Shown piece after piece: positions 12,429 through 24,176 of a stretch of DNA of 64,000 nt (the stretch's first letter is position 1; every line of letters starts with the position of its first letter). Made by a program: the position numbers and the translations under genes. Where the stretch lies: the NCBI RefSeq assembly GCF_025094135.1, contig NW_026252304.1, forward strand, positions 310,001-374,000, written 5' to 3'. A model generated the notes under the pieces. It did no database searches and had not been told where the DNA came from. It worked only from the letters and a program-made list of their open reading frames with translations. Source of the stretch: Mucor mucedo (Eukaryota; Mucoromycota; Mucoromycetes; Mucorales; Mucoraceae).

Positions 12429-13114
12429 ATTATTAAATAAAATGAATAAGAATAAATTCTTTAAATAATTCAAAGGGTCATTATATATAGTGACAGGCTT
12501 TAATGATAGATCAGCTGTATTTGATTGTAATAAAAAAAGAAGGAGTGGGGGGATGAAGCAGCTAGTTACATCAGTAATCAATAAATAGGAGGTATCCAGT
12601 GTGATCGGTCATGTGGAAATAAGTCAAACGACTTTGATTGCAAAAATAAGTTTGGGAGATAGCATTTTTTTTTTACAAGCACATCATTTTGGATAAATAT
12701 ATACGGGTCGATTGCAAACACTTGGCTAACGATGATTATTGATATCGATAAAAGCAGTAATAAAGGATACTTGAATATATTCGCTTTTTAAGAGTTCAAA
12801 GGACCCTGCAGAATCGACGCATGTTTGACGATTAAAGTTCTTGGAAGCTATATTTAATTCTATGTCGCAATGTTAAAGTCATTCTGTTTCTGTAGAACTA
12901 TCTTTCTACCCGTTTTGGTAATTTTGAATATCCATCGTTAGTAAATGTCATGATCTGATGTTATCCTTGATTGGTTAAGGACGTGATTTGAAGCATTTTA
13001 CCAATTATACAACAGTAATTTTAATTCCTGCTCGTTTAATAAAGAATGATAAATATTTGGTTTGAAAATATACAGGTTCTAATTTTTTATTTATTCTGTG
13101 ATGGAATTATTATA
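12429..13114. other. Intergenic, no gene seen
   Basis: Promoter side of the HNH-like gene and 3' flank of VTC4. It contains T-rich stretches (12665-12675). No ORF of interest, tRNA-like structure or repeat was recognised. Confidence 0.5.
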
Positions 13115-15348
13115 CTATTTAGTTGTGTTGGTAACGGCAATCTCATTTGATGAAAATATCAAGGGAACCCTGAGGTAAAAGTTGATACCTAAAGCTGTGA
13201 CAAGAAGGACACATAAAACAGCTGGGCCTACAATGTCTTCCATATTTGCAAAGGAGCGGCCTGTTCTCATTTGATATGCTCTTAATTGAAATCTTATCAA
13301 AGAATAACTTTACGAAATAATGATTAATAAAATAGGGCCGCCTATGATAATGATAGTACTTACAATGAAATGATGGATGATATGATAATGAAAAAAGCGC
13401 CTACAAGTCTGGATATTCTATCACCGTAGTTCAATAGATTTAAAGAAATAGTCAACAGTAAAGCACAGAAGTGTAACCATGACATAAAGGTACGTTCGTT
13501 GGCAAAAAATGCCTTGGGGTCCAGCTTGAATCCACTCTTTCTCCTCCTTAATAAGTCTGAATCCGTCTTTTTTACACCATCCGAAAACCTATTGACGGAC
13601 CAAAATCTCGAGATTAGATCCATTGATTTCTTATCTTTGGCGGGTGGAATTGGATTGTTTGATAGATTGATGGCTAAGTATGGGATATTAGATTTTTGCT
13701 TGCTATTTGTACGTGAACGGAAAGGGGAGAATAATTTGTCAAATTGTTGATATCTTCCTGCTGACTCTTCTTGTTTTGTATAGATTGGTTCATCCATTGT
13801 ATCATAAGCAACTGATCTTCGATGACGTCCGTTGAACAAGGGCTTGAAACTTTGTGATCTTGAAAGTCCTACATTAGCTGTAAACGGTTTTCTGATATCT
13901 TGATGAAGAGCTTCTAACCAATATGGCTTTGTAGACACTTGGTTTTGAAACAGCTGGCTTGCACCATGTATGTATTTAGAGAATCGAGGCACTTCATGAA
14001 CTAAATGACTGTCCAATAAATCAGAGAGCCATACTGGGATTGTTTGACCCAAATGGCTTTGTATCTTTGTTTCTAAAATGGCGTAAGGAAATCGCAATAT
14101 ATCTGTGTCCTTCAATTTACGAAATGGATGGTCTATACCAACATCCATCCTTCTCCAGTTATGTTCTCCATTAGGAAGCTGACGTCTTGCTGTACCATCC
14201 AAGTGATCTTCACGAATGAAGCTCAAATTAGAGTCTAGACTGATTCTTAAACGTTGATCACCAGGAAACTGAAATGCGGTACGGTTATAAAAGACACGGC
14301 ACATAGGTTTAAGCCCTTTCTGTTTGATGGATTCTTGAATACCTTGACATACGAAGTGTTTGTCTTCAATAGACAACTGTTCCAATTTCCCCTTCTTCTC
14401 CAGATCCTTTTTGAAGTCGTCAGCTGAATAAGAACCATCAACGAAAGCATTGACCTGATTTTCCTTTAGTCTAAATCTGTCTTTTACAGATTTATCATCC
14501 AGCCACGCAGCATGATGGGTTTTCCTTTCAACATACACGTCGTCATTGAGCTCGTTGCTTTGACCATACCATCGGATTCGAATCGCCTCTGCACCTTTAC
14601 TCCTTTCAAGTCTTTCTTGATATAATTCGAAATCCTCATTGTCATAATATACACTTGAAACAGCGGCATCTGTGTATTCATATTCTTTCTTTTGATTGAA
14701 GACATGCACAGGAAGATGCAAAAGTATCATTGCCTTTACCTCTGTAATATGATCCGGATGAATCCAATATTTGTTTGTAGCTCTTTCAAATGCAGTTTGA
14801 TCGCCGCCTTGACCATACGCACTTGTTGATCTTGCATTTCCGGAAAGTCGACATATATCATGCATTTTCGAGATACGAACGATCAAGACATCGAAACGTT
14901 GTTTATCTAATGGGTAAGCCTCCAACATGGGACCATAGTATTTGGACTTCAAGTCACCGCCCACAAGCCATTTATCGTGTTTTTTGACGATTTTATCGAA
15001 TCCGGATAGATTGAGTTCATGAAATTTGGCAAGGTCATCAACGTCAATGAGGATTTCGGCCAAACTGTCAGCTACAGAGTCGTAAGTGGTAGGTTCAATG
15101 GTTGTCAAGTCTTTATATTCTTTGAGGACCGAGTCACAATAGTCGGTGCGAGTCAGTAAATCTTGTAGTCGTATTTCAACAAATTTGTACACTTTGGCTA
15201 ATTCGGCCTCGATGAGAGTGATAAAGTCGGACTTATCTTTCTCGGACCATACCTCTTGCTTTAACTTAATTTTGAGAGCATCGTATTGAATATAAGAACT
15301 TCTCCAAGGCTCTTTTGTTTTTGAATTGATTTCGGCTCCAAATTTCAT
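13115..15348 (-). CDS. VTC4: Vacuolar transporter chaperone 4 (polyphosphate polymerase)
   Basis: Two exons (15348-13364 and 13307-13115) with a 56-nt intron give 725 residues, matching yeast Vtc4 in length. Order: an SPX domain (about 1-180, MKFGAEINSKTKEPWRSSYI) that senses inositol pyrophosphates; the CYTH-type catalytic tunnel domain (about 190-490) with EAIRIRWYG, VYVERKTHHAAW, FYNRTAFQFPGDQRLRISLD and AILETKIQ; a basic linker; and a C-terminal three-helix membrane domain (ERTFMSWLHFCALLLTISL onward). Vtc4 makes polyphosphate from ATP and moves it into the vacuole. Conservation of the basic and acidic tunnel residues favours a catalytic Vtc4 rather than a Vtc2/3 subunit. The intron splits the membrane domain. 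No CACGTG Pho4-type box was noticed in the upstream 500 bp. Confidence 0.95.
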
Positions 15349-15897
15349 TCTTAAAAGGAAAAATAATAAAAGTCAGCAAACGTTGGGTGGCAGAAAATCA
15401 ATGTATCGAACCTGTAATTTTGACAAAAAAAAAAAGAAAAAAAAAGTCTATTCTCTCGAATTAAAAGATGTATGTAAAGAAAAAGTATTATCTTGGTCTG
15501 ATAACAGTCTATAGCAGAGTGATCGTAGCAAACAAACACGTAAAATTCTATTTAAAATTTGGCTATTTTTGTATCATGTTCTCGAAAAGATCCAAAGCTA
15601 AAAACTCAGTATCAAATAATCCTCCGTTACCTGTCTGAAAATAGGACAAATGAAATGTCACGTTTTACAGTGAGTTTATTTGATTGCCAACAGTCTTTTC
15701 AGAACAAGGAAGACAGGTTGGCTCCAATAAAAACCACCGGATAGACTAGTGCCTTCCCTAGGTCTCCCCCCCCCCCAAAGAGTTATATATTCGTATGGAA
15801 CAAGTCACGACTCATTTTAATTGAATGTATTAAGCTCAATTGTATAAGAAAATCCGTTGTAAATAACAAATTATGCTCTTTTTCCTTTTTCCTTTTA
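15349..15897. other. VTC4 promoter region and TRAPPC11 3' flank
   Basis: It holds A-rich tracts just upstream of VTC4 (15425-15446) and a C10 run at 15766-15775. The two short open frames here show no family resemblance and are treated as non-coding. Confidence 0.5.
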
Positions 15898-17524
15898 TTA
15901 AAATTTTCGCTTTGCATTGACAAAGGCCAAAATGGGCATGTTTGGTTCGGACAGATTCGACTGCCTTGGCTGTAAATCGTTGTCTAGGGCAATGGACACG
16001 CCACTGCCCACAATTTCCACAGGTACTTCTTTTTCAGGGCCTTGTTGTTGAGAGGCCATGACTTTAAGTCGAGGCAGCTTTACTTTGCCAGCCAATAAGG
16101 GATAGCAAGTATACTGGTAAGCTATTCTAGAAAGAGGTAAAACACGGCTCTTGAGTTGTTTATAACCTGAGAAAACAAACGCTTCACTGAGCTCGACAGA
16201 GGCTGTGTATTCAGCTAAATATTCCGTAGGGTTGTAAATCGTGAATGAAAGCGTAAACGGTTCTCCTAGGTAAATTTCAGAAGGAGTTTCTGTACATTTT
16301 TTTTTATAAATGAATGAGTGGCTAGAACAAAATTGTTGAGGAAAAAATGGATGAAGTTACCTGCTAAAACCACAAGACCTTGTTTTTGAAATTGAATGGA
16401 AGGTAAACGGATAAGTGATTTATAGTATTTATCGTCGATCCCGGATCTATGTTGAATAAATTAGCAAAATATAGGTATGTTTAACAAGTTCACTTTTTAC
16501 CTCTTCCAATTTATTTCGATCGTACCAGCAGGAATAGCGGATGGTGTTTCTGTAATATCTGTTGTGGTTAGTCTAAATAGATAATTTGCATTGTACACAT
16601 GTCCCGTTTTCCATTCTATATATAAAATAAAAAGTGAGCAAAAAGGTGTTTGATCAATGAACAAATGTTGTTTTTTTTACGTTGATTATCAAAATCATCC
16701 ATGCTTGAAATCAAAGACAGCGACGTATGTTGATTTAAAGTATCATCTTTTTGCAGTTGAACATTTTTTATATCTAAATCCCAAGTTGAGAAACATCGGA
16801 TGGCTGCCACCATAAGCCATCTCTCTGATTTTTCGAGGTCAGGTGAAATGGAAGGCTCAAGTTTTTCGCTTTGGGCACATAGTTCAAAGCTGGCATCAAA
16901 CGGTGTGATAAAAGGAATACGAAGTGACTCTGTTTTTTCCACAGGCAAAGAAGCATCTTTACCAACAATAGAATATTTTACCTATGCGAGTACCATTGTC
17001 AGCATATAGTATCCTTTTTGGTCTTTTGATACTTACGGTGATATTAATTAATCGGGAACCTGTTACATTTCCACCGTGAAGATAAATAGATTTAGTAACA
17101 GACTGTCCGGGTTCAATTCTACCAACACTTGTTTCTTTAATAGCACCAATATCTTCATTATCATCCTCCATGGTAAAAGCGATATAGTCCTCTAAAACTA
17201 ACAAAACAAATTAATATCTGAATGGATGGTAATATTATTGTCTTGTAGATCGAACCTGCTCCTTCAGAATATTTTATTTCTGCACATAATGTTGCTTCCA
17301 CAGGTTCTGTTTCTGAGCTAGTCATGACCACATCGAGCTTGAAAAGTTCGTCTAGTAATGCAGGTGCAGCATGATCAAATTTGAGATCTATACTTGGAGG
17401 CTTTTGCATGATACTATTGTGCAAGATGTTGAGTTTGTGAAAGGGGACAGTAAAAAAAGGCTATACTTACTTAGCAGATGATAGGTACCCACGACCTTCG
17501 ATAATTTTAAATACAGGATGTTGA

Positions 17525-17575
<51 letters not shown>

Positions 17576-20493
17576 AAAAGATCGTCAACAACCGTTTTGA
17601 GCATATGTCTTTTTTTTTTTCTTTACCTGCTGCAACTTCAAGCCATTTTCTTCGTGTGACGGGTTGATCTTCTGAATTTTTATCGAGTGCATAATTAAGT
17701 TCTACTTGCCAATGTGGTGAAATGAGGTTGAGGGAGACGGCCATAATCTAAACCATAAAAAAGATTATATCAGTAAGTTGCAACAAGGTCCATGATCCGT
17801 GATATAACGGACATACCTTGAGCTCGCCACAATCACGAGGGATGACAGATCCTTGTAATACTTTGGTCTGATTTTTGCAAACGCGTAAATCAGACTCGGC
17901 CGAAAACCAATTTATATAATCCCCTTCTTCTGTGATTTGTGTTAATTTGTTGGAGAAATCCATCCACTCAATAGATTTATGTTCGGTCTCTACACCACTG
18001 TCCTTCAAGACAACGTTATATTGAGGATCATTGAACATAATTTTGACGGTATTGAAGCGAAATGGTGTTGGAGGAGACGATTTATCTGTTTTGAGTGTGA
18101 TTTGATATTCGACAGGAGCTCCTACAAAGTTGGTGGGCTTCTTGATTTGAACATGACAAGAAATAAAAGCATTGATTTGATCCATTTGAATCACGAGTGG
18201 TGGATGATCTTCCATATTGGCAGCAGGATGTACGGTCAATACATCAAATAATTCCTTTTGTATATCTATACGTTTATTCTCTGCCATGGGTAGATTATCC
18301 GACAAGAGCTCCACCAAACATTCAATCGCTTTTTCCCATGATCCCAATTCTTTAGCACATCGCAACGACCATCGCAAGATGGAAGTCAAAACCATATCCC
18401 ATTTTTCCTTACGATACGTCTTTCCAATGCGTTCGAAAAACTTGATTGCCATTTCAAATTTACCCGTCTCGTAATAAGTTCCCGCAATTTCCGCTGCCAA
18501 GTAAAGTGTCATACGTCCATTTCGATATCGCTTAAATTGTTCGTAACTCTTGGTTAATAACTCGATCGTTAAACTGGAATGATCAACTGATTTCTCGGCG
18601 TTAAAAATTGGTGATGTTGGGGTTGCATCGGCTCTTTCAAGCTCGAGGAATCGGCGTCGACGTTCGGCACAACACATGGCTGCCAAATGGTAGTAAAAAC
18701 CTGGATGCTGAAGAATCGCACCGGGGTTACAGCCACTAGAGCTGGTGATACCTCCTGGTGCGTTACCTAATAGAGGGCTGCCGGGTGTGCCGCTTGCTGA
18801 AGTTAAATAAGCGGTAGGGACAGGAACTTTATAACCTGCATGAATGGCCGCATCAATAACATCTGCGAAAATTCGATACCTTTTACAAATGAAATAAAAA
18901 AATGAATGAGATATGAGATATTTTACACATATAGAGAATACTCACTGTTGAGATAGCCAAGCCCAATATTCAAATGTTTGCTCGCCCATACCCCATGTAG
19001 GAGAATACGATTGAAACATGTGTAAATGACCGTTCAATTGGCCCAAAGCAGCAGTTGGATCATTCATGTAAAGATAAAATTTACAGATCTTGACACTGAT
19101 GCAATCCGCTAAAGTACGGGCTTCTTTCCATCTCTTTCCATGTACTTGTAAATTAACATGCCCCATTGTAATGGAAGATGTGGGTGCCAGCATATCTGAA
19201 ATAACATTGTATGCAGCTTCATAAGACCTAAAACGGTCTTTCTTTTTAGCTTTTTCTTTTTTCACTCTATAAAGATCTCCAAACAGAAAATAAAAAAACT
19301 TACTTGAGAGCTCCATCAATCTCTTGTTTCACCTCTTGAAAAAATGCCGCTTTAAAGTCATATCTAAGCATCCAACCTGTGATGGATAATGGTTGAGGGT
19401 CGGTAGATGATAAGTCTGGCATGACACGAGGTACCATGGAAGGTGATGGCAATTTGGATTTCTTTTTACGGATTTTCTTCAAACGGTTATTGTAAAATTG
19501 AATAGCGGGTTCGTATAATGCTCGATAAAGATTGTTCACAAAGTCCTGAAGTTCGGTAGATGTACCTGGAGCTACTGTAAAGAAGGAGGTTTTGACATCA
19601 AGTCCACATTGCTTTCGAATCGAAGATAATCTTTCTTCTGTTGCTTGATCTTTAATAAGAGGTTTAGTTTGTTTTGCATCGTTAGTGGGTGAGTGTGATC
19701 ATATCTACCTGAATATCTTTGCTTTAAAATAATCACCGCGGCAAATTTGATGCCTTTCTCTTGAAAGTATTTACTAATATAAAGAGAACAATGAGTACAA
19801 TACAAAAATAAAAAATTGAGAGTAGGGACTGGATCCATGTTTTTACCGTCTTAAGTTGATTTCGACAGATAAATTATGGTCGTGCTCTCTTTCGGCAGGA
19901 TCAAAGAGAACTTGAGAAGCTAAAGGGCCCGTCTCTCGTTTAGGTCGAGGTGTACTTCCAGGTTCGGACTGCCACTCCCACAAGTCATAAAAGCCAACCA
20001 TGACGCTGGGGGAGTAAAGGTGCTTTTTCACCCAAAGCGGTGACATGACACCATCAGGATATAACGGTGAATCAGGCGATAAAGGTGATAAATTAGAATG
20101 AGGTGGTGGCAAGTTGGGTGATAATGCTTGTTGTTTCTGAGGTAATACATAGTCCTACAGGAATAAAGTTATGTATCAGATATACGCGTTTTGTTATAAG
20201 GAATGAAAAAAGGGTCTTACCTTGGAAACAGTAATGACTCTAAAAGGAGGGGCATGACTGGTGGAAATGTAACGGGTTGCTTCATACAAAGTGTATTCAG
20301 GTTTACTTGTAAAGATGCTTAGCAAAGCATTGGCAAGTCCTGATCTTGAAGTGGCGTCTCTTCGAGATGGTGAGCCCGTAGTTTCTGTGGGTTCAACATC
20401 GACAAGTAGATTAGTTTCATCTGTGTTTGCTAAACCGTATAAAGCTAAAACAGGAACAGGGTGAAGCAAATATTCGGGCGGGTATGAATACAT
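15898..20493 (-). CDS. TRAPP complex subunit 11 (foie gras / Gryzun family)
   Basis: I reconstruct 14 exons on the minus strand: 20493-20221, 20154-19847, 19773-19709, 19649-19304, 19227-18946, 18879-17817, 17747-17627, 17525-17471, 17413-17256, 17197-17037, 16981-16681, 16615-16501, 16446-16361 and 16289-15898. All phases agree and give 1241 residues. The N-terminal half matches the foie-gras domain: VKKHLYSPSVMVGFYDLWEW, then ALKSYEAAYNVISDML, then HPGFYYHLAAMCCAERRRR and alpha-solenoid repeats. The C-terminal half is beta-rich (Gryzun), with immunoglobulin-like strands such as LGEPFTLSFTIYNPTEY. TRAPPC11 belongs to TRAPPIII and acts in ER-to-Golgi traffic and autophagy. Intron 4 could end 39 nt earlier, but the 76-nt choice restores ALKSYEAAYN. 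The intron 9 donor (GTTCGA) is weak and its acceptor is ambiguous by a few bases. Intron 7 ends in an A48 run. Confidence 0.9.
17527..17574. repeat. T48 homopolymer (A48 in the TRAPPC11 sense strand)
   Basis: Uninterrupted run of 48 T on the plus strand. In the transcribed strand it is the last 48 bases before the 3' splice-site G of TRAPPC11 intron 7. The length is likely to vary between isolates and assemblies. Confidence 0.9.
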
Positions 20494-20919
20494 TGACACT
20501 TTATTATTATTGTTATTAATGCTTTGGTATAATAGATAAACGATACAAGCTTTTATATAATATATTTTTTTTGGTGTAAATTCAAAGTGACTGATTGAAT
20601 TTGGGCTGACCTGGTTGAATTGAGCATGTGATTGGCTGATGAGCTGATTCTGCTTTATAAACAAGCTTATAACAACATTTTTGTATGGTTAGAAACACAA
20701 AATGGTGACAGATATATTGTGTGGTTGTCAGAATACGTTTTGTAAAGCGACATGCTACTGTAAGGTTGAGAGTGGATATTACCATTTCGGTTCATGTTAC
20801 GCAAACGCTATTGTGTCATTAAACTTTTTACGTAAAAGAAAGTCAAACTCGGAGCATTTATAAAAGACATTGATTTTTTTTATTTTTTTTTGTGATTTGG
20901 GAATTAGTTTACTTTGCAA
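20494..20919. promoter_or_regulatory. Divergent promoter region, TRAPPC11 / ACT-domain gene
   Basis: A 426-bp gap between two divergent starts. It contains a TTATTATTATTGTTATTA stretch just upstream of the TRAPPC11 start and T-rich sequence before the ACT gene. No specific binding site is claimed. Confidence 0.45.
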
Positions 20920-21327
20920 ATGGCGACCATTCAAATCAAGTTTCTGCCCGAGTGTTTTACTATATACCAATATGAACGTCAACATGAAGTTTCAGCCGAG
21001 ATTCTGAAGGCACCATGGTATACTATTTCCAAAACCAAATCTGAGCTGTCAATTATTCTGCCCAGTGAGTATAGCATAAGCGATCCAGCTATAGCGACAG
21101 AGGATGGTTGGCGTATGTTTCAAGTCGATGCGCAAATGGATTTTGCACTTGTGGGTATTTTAGCTAGAATTGTGTCTCCCCTGAAAGATGAACAGATTCC
21201 TGTATTTGTCGTTAGCACGTATGATACAGATTATATCATGGTCAAGGAGGACAAATTAACACAAGCTATCAAGGTCCTGAATGAACAACCGAATATCGTT
21301 GTGAAACCAGGAGAGTCTGTTCTTTGA
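20920..21327 (+). CDS. ACT-domain protein (CASTOR/ACT_7-like)
   Basis: Single-exon gene, 135 residues, starting MATIQIKFLPECFTIYQY. The second half is a compact ACT domain: VDAQMDFALVGILARIVSPL, then VFVVSTYDTDYIMVKEDKL. This pattern, with the TYDTDYIMVK signature, is shared by small ACT proteins and by the ligand-binding part of arginine/lysine sensors and aspartate kinases. There is no catalytic domain. A free-standing amino-acid-binding regulatory role is inferred from the fold. The ATG at 20920 is the first in frame. EBP follows 55 bp downstream on the same strand. Confidence 0.8.
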   Translation: MATIQIKFLPECFTIYQYERQHEVSAEILKAPWYTISKTKSELSIILPSEYSISDPAIATEDGWRMFQVDAQMDFALVGILARIVSPLKDEQIPVFVVSTYDTDYIMVKEDKLTQAIKVLNEQPNIVVKPGESVL

Positions 21328-21382
21328 ACTCCCCACCTCATACTTTCCTTCTTTTTTTTTTTTTTTTCTTGTAAAATAAATA

Positions 21383-22136
21383 ATGTCGCATCCTTATTAT
21401 CCTACAACACTCGACATTCCTAATTATGTGCCTAATCAACGATCGACGCTCCAACTATTAGTGACAGCAGGAGTATTGATGACTTGTTTGATGGCAGCAT
21501 GTATAACTACAGGTACTGCCTTTTCCAAAAAGACTACTTCAGTGAGTCGGTTTACTTGGTTTTGTGTGTCTGGCATATTGCATTTAGGATTCGAATCATA
21601 TTGGTTATGGCATCGACATACACTTGCAGGACAAAGTGACGTATTGGCTGAACTTTGGAAAGAATATGCTCATGGCGATTCACGGTATTTATCAGCAGAT
21701 GAATTATTACTGACGCTGGAAGTCATGACGGTGGTGAGTATTATAGACACTTGTGTGCATAGAGCACTGGATGGATGCTAACAGAAATTGTCTAGTTTGT
21801 ATGGGGACCACTTTGTATGTTGACAGGTTGGTTTATTTTGCGTGGATCTAATAAACAGTACTTCTTTCAATTGGTTGCATCCTTATGCCACATATTTTCT
21901 TGCTCGTTGTATTTTTTGATGGATTTACCACAAGCTGTGCACTGTGATCCCAGCCCGATTTACTTTTACATATACTTTATTGCATTTAATAGCCCTTGGA
22001 TTATTGTGAGTTGACATAATCATACCGAGGACTGCCATAGACTCATTTATTTTAACAATAGGTGCCCTTGATGTTGGTGTACCAAAGTTATCAGCATATA
22101 GATGAAGCTTTCAAGACAAAGACCAAGATACAATAA
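21383..22136 (+). CDS. 3-beta-hydroxysteroid Delta8,Delta7-isomerase (EBP family)
   Basis: Three exons (21383-21733, 21796-22005, 22062-22136; introns of 62 and 56 nt) give 211 residues. The protein opens SHPYYPTTLDIPNYVPNQRS and carries ELWKEYAHGDSRYLSADELL, then TLEVMTVVFVWGPLCMLTGW, the EBP active-site region. In that region an acidic residue and a conserved Trp act in moving the double bond from C8 to C7 of the sterol B ring. Four to five membrane helices are visible, and the ER is the expected location. Ascomycete yeasts use the unrelated Erg2 for this step, so EBP points to a basal fungus. The last exon ends in a Lys-rich tail. It is convergent with eIF1A, 135 bp away. Confidence 0.92.
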
Positions 22137-22271
22137 TACCGTGTGTTTTTTTATTGTTTTTTTTTTATTCATTTGTTTTGTATAAATAAAATTCTAGTCT
22201 TTTTTTTTTTTTCGAATAGAGGTAAAAAAAAAAAAAATCAACATATAAAAAATGTTTGGTGTACAATGCGT

Positions 22272-22879
22272 TTAAATCTATCAAGAGAATAAAAAAGTTA
22301 ATAAGAGTATAATAAAGAGTAATATAAAGCTTACATCATCAATATCAAAATCGAATTCAACTTCGTCGTCTTCTTCACCACCAAAGTTGTTATCGGTTTC
22401 GTTAATCTTGGCGGTATCGGGTAATTCACCGTATGACTTCAATTGTCTGGCTTCATCAGGGTTGTAACGTTGAATGACATCGGCCTTTTCATCTTGGAAA
22501 TCACGCAAGGACAATAAGACAATATCACCCTGGTTAATCCAAACCTTCTTACGTAATTTACCACGAATAAGTGCTAGACGTTTAACACCATCGAAACATT
22601 GAGCTTCGACACGACCGTTACCCAACATCTTGAGAACTTGAGCATATTCTATATATATTTTTTGTCAATGAGAGGATCCTCAATATTTTTTTTTAAAAAA
22701 AATAATCTAACCTTGGCCTTCTTCCTTGAAGACAAGTTCACGCTTATCGTTTTCAGTGTCGTTCTTTCCTCTTCTTCTGGATTTACCACCCTATAAATTA
22801 AAAAAATGCTTGTTTAATCTACATGGGTCGAGCATTCACTATTCATTCAATACAGTACTTTTCCCTTATTTTTAACCAT
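22272..22879 (-). CDS. TIF11: Translation initiation factor eIF1A
   Basis: Four exons (22879-22859, 22790-22712, 22648-22335, 22277-22272) give 139 residues. Sequence: MVKNKGKGGKSRRRGKN at the basic N-terminal tail, then an S1-like OB fold (EYAQVLKMLGNGRVEAQCFD, KLRKKVWINQGDIVLLSLRD), then the acidic C-terminal tail ending DIDDI. eIF1A binds the A site of the 40S subunit and works with eIF1 in scanning and start selection. The DIDDI end binds eIF5B. The final exon holds only the codon for that last Ile and the stop. The first exon has just seven codons. The start lies 202 bp from the divergent U11/U12-35K gene. Confidence 0.95.
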
Positions 22880-23081
22880 TGTTTAGACTAGAGAGAGAAG
22901 GAAAAAAAATATTTCAAAAAATTGCTCGTATTAAAACTGCGGCCCCGTACTTCTCTCACACGCACACACTCCAACGGGATCCTCTGCCCACATCATAAAA
23001 ACTTACAAGAAAAAACTTCACGTGGCTTATACTTTTTTTTTTTATACCCGACACATTTTTTTTTTATTATTAGTTTTTCAT
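22880..23081. promoter_or_regulatory. Short bidirectional promoter, TIF11 / U11/U12-35K
   Basis: A 202-bp gap separates the start codons of two divergent genes. It includes a short GC-richer patch (22938-22985) and two T-runs (23031-23042 and 23057-23065). Core elements were not identified. Confidence 0.45.
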
Positions 23082-24075
23082 ATGTGGTATTCCAAAGAAT
23101 ATGATCCTATACAAGTGGGTTCTATTGACGGTACAGATATTCATCCGCATGATGCTGCTATTGCTAGAGCCACTCGTTCCACCTGTAAGTTGTTTTCTAT
23201 CATCATTTTTCTGTTTTATTGTTTACACCCCCCAAAAATAGATAGACCACCCAAGCATTTAAAGACCGATTTCAATTGCACTCTTTTTATCAGTCGATTG
23301 AATTTCGATACAACAGAGCTAACTCTCAAGCCCTTCTTTGAAAAGTACGGTACTGTAACCACGGTCGAACTTATCCGTAATAATGGTAACCGTTGTCTTT
23401 TTTTTTATCTTATCAAAAATTTTCTTATTAACAACATTTGCAATCAAAGTAACTGGTTTATCACAAGGCTATGCATTCATCACTTTTGCAGATACAGCAT
23501 CATGTCGTGAAGCCTACAAATACGCACACGAAACTGTTTTAGATGACCACGTAATTCTTGTAGACTATGAAAGGAGCCGTACTATGCGTAATTGGATACC
23601 CAGGAGACTGGGTGGTGGGTATGGTGGAAAGAAAGAAAGTGGTCAATTAAGATTTGGTGCCAGAGATAGACCCTTTCGAGATCCATATGGGAAACTTCGG
23701 ATTGATTATGATCAGAAGCGGTCTGACAATTGGAGAACCACAACAGATGGCTCAAATGAACATCGTGGAGACAGCAAAAATTGTAAAGAAAGAGATAATG
23801 AACATCACATAGGTAAAGACAGTGAACGTCACAGAGAGGTTAGACCAAGTGAGCATCGCAGAGAAAGATCAAGTGAACGTCGCAGAGAAAGATCAAGCGA
23901 GAGACGCAGAGAAAGATCAAGTGAGCGTCGCAGAGAAAGATCAAGTGAGCGTCGCAGAGAAAGATCAAGTGAGCGCAGCAGAGAGGGACCAAGTAAAAGA
24001 TCAAGTGAGCATAGACGACAGAGCGACCGAGGATCTCCCGAACATAAAAAGAAACGCACTGATCGTTATCGTTAA
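23082..24075 (+). CDS. SNRNP35: U11/U12 snRNP 35 kDa protein (minor spliceosome)
   Basis: Three exons (23082-23184, 23242-23385, 23450-24075) give 290 residues. The start MWYSKEYDPIQVGSIDGTD and PHDAAIARATR match the 35K N terminus. One RRM follows, with RNP2-like LFISRL and RNP1-like SQGYAFITF. Next comes the diagnostic block WIPRRLGGGYGGKKESGQLR, then FGARDRPFR. The C-terminal third is an RS-like domain made of 8-residue repeats. 35K is the minor-spliceosome counterpart of U1-70K and marks U12-type splicing, which many fungi have lost. U1-70K itself is the main alternative, but the GSIDGTD and GGYGGKKESG blocks favour 35K. All three exon junctions use ordinary U2-type GT-AG sites. Confidence 0.9.
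23843..24010 (+). repeat. 24-bp tandem repeat encoding the RS domain of U11/U12-35K
   Basis: About seven copies of a 24-bp unit close to AAGTGAGCGTCGCAGAGAAA plus GATC. Each encodes the 8-residue unit S-E-R-R-R-E-R-S. Central copies are nearly identical; the outer ones have drifted (EHRRERSS, EGPSKRSS). Confidence 0.85.
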
Positions 24076-24176
24076 AACTCCACAAATGACAGAAAAGAAA
24101 CTAATGAAACCTTTAATAATAAAAAGAACTAAAACAAAAAAAATTATCAAATAATTAATTCTCTTTTTCCTTAACA

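Noticed and set aside
17009..17020. GTATCCTTTTT resembling a U12 donor
   Set aside because: It lies on the strand opposite to TRAPPC11 transcription, so it cannot act as a donor for that gene.
19267..19303. 37-nt intron in TRAPPC11
   Set aside because: A 76-nt alternative ending at 19228 keeps the frame and restores the conserved ALKSYEAAYN block, and its length is normal here.
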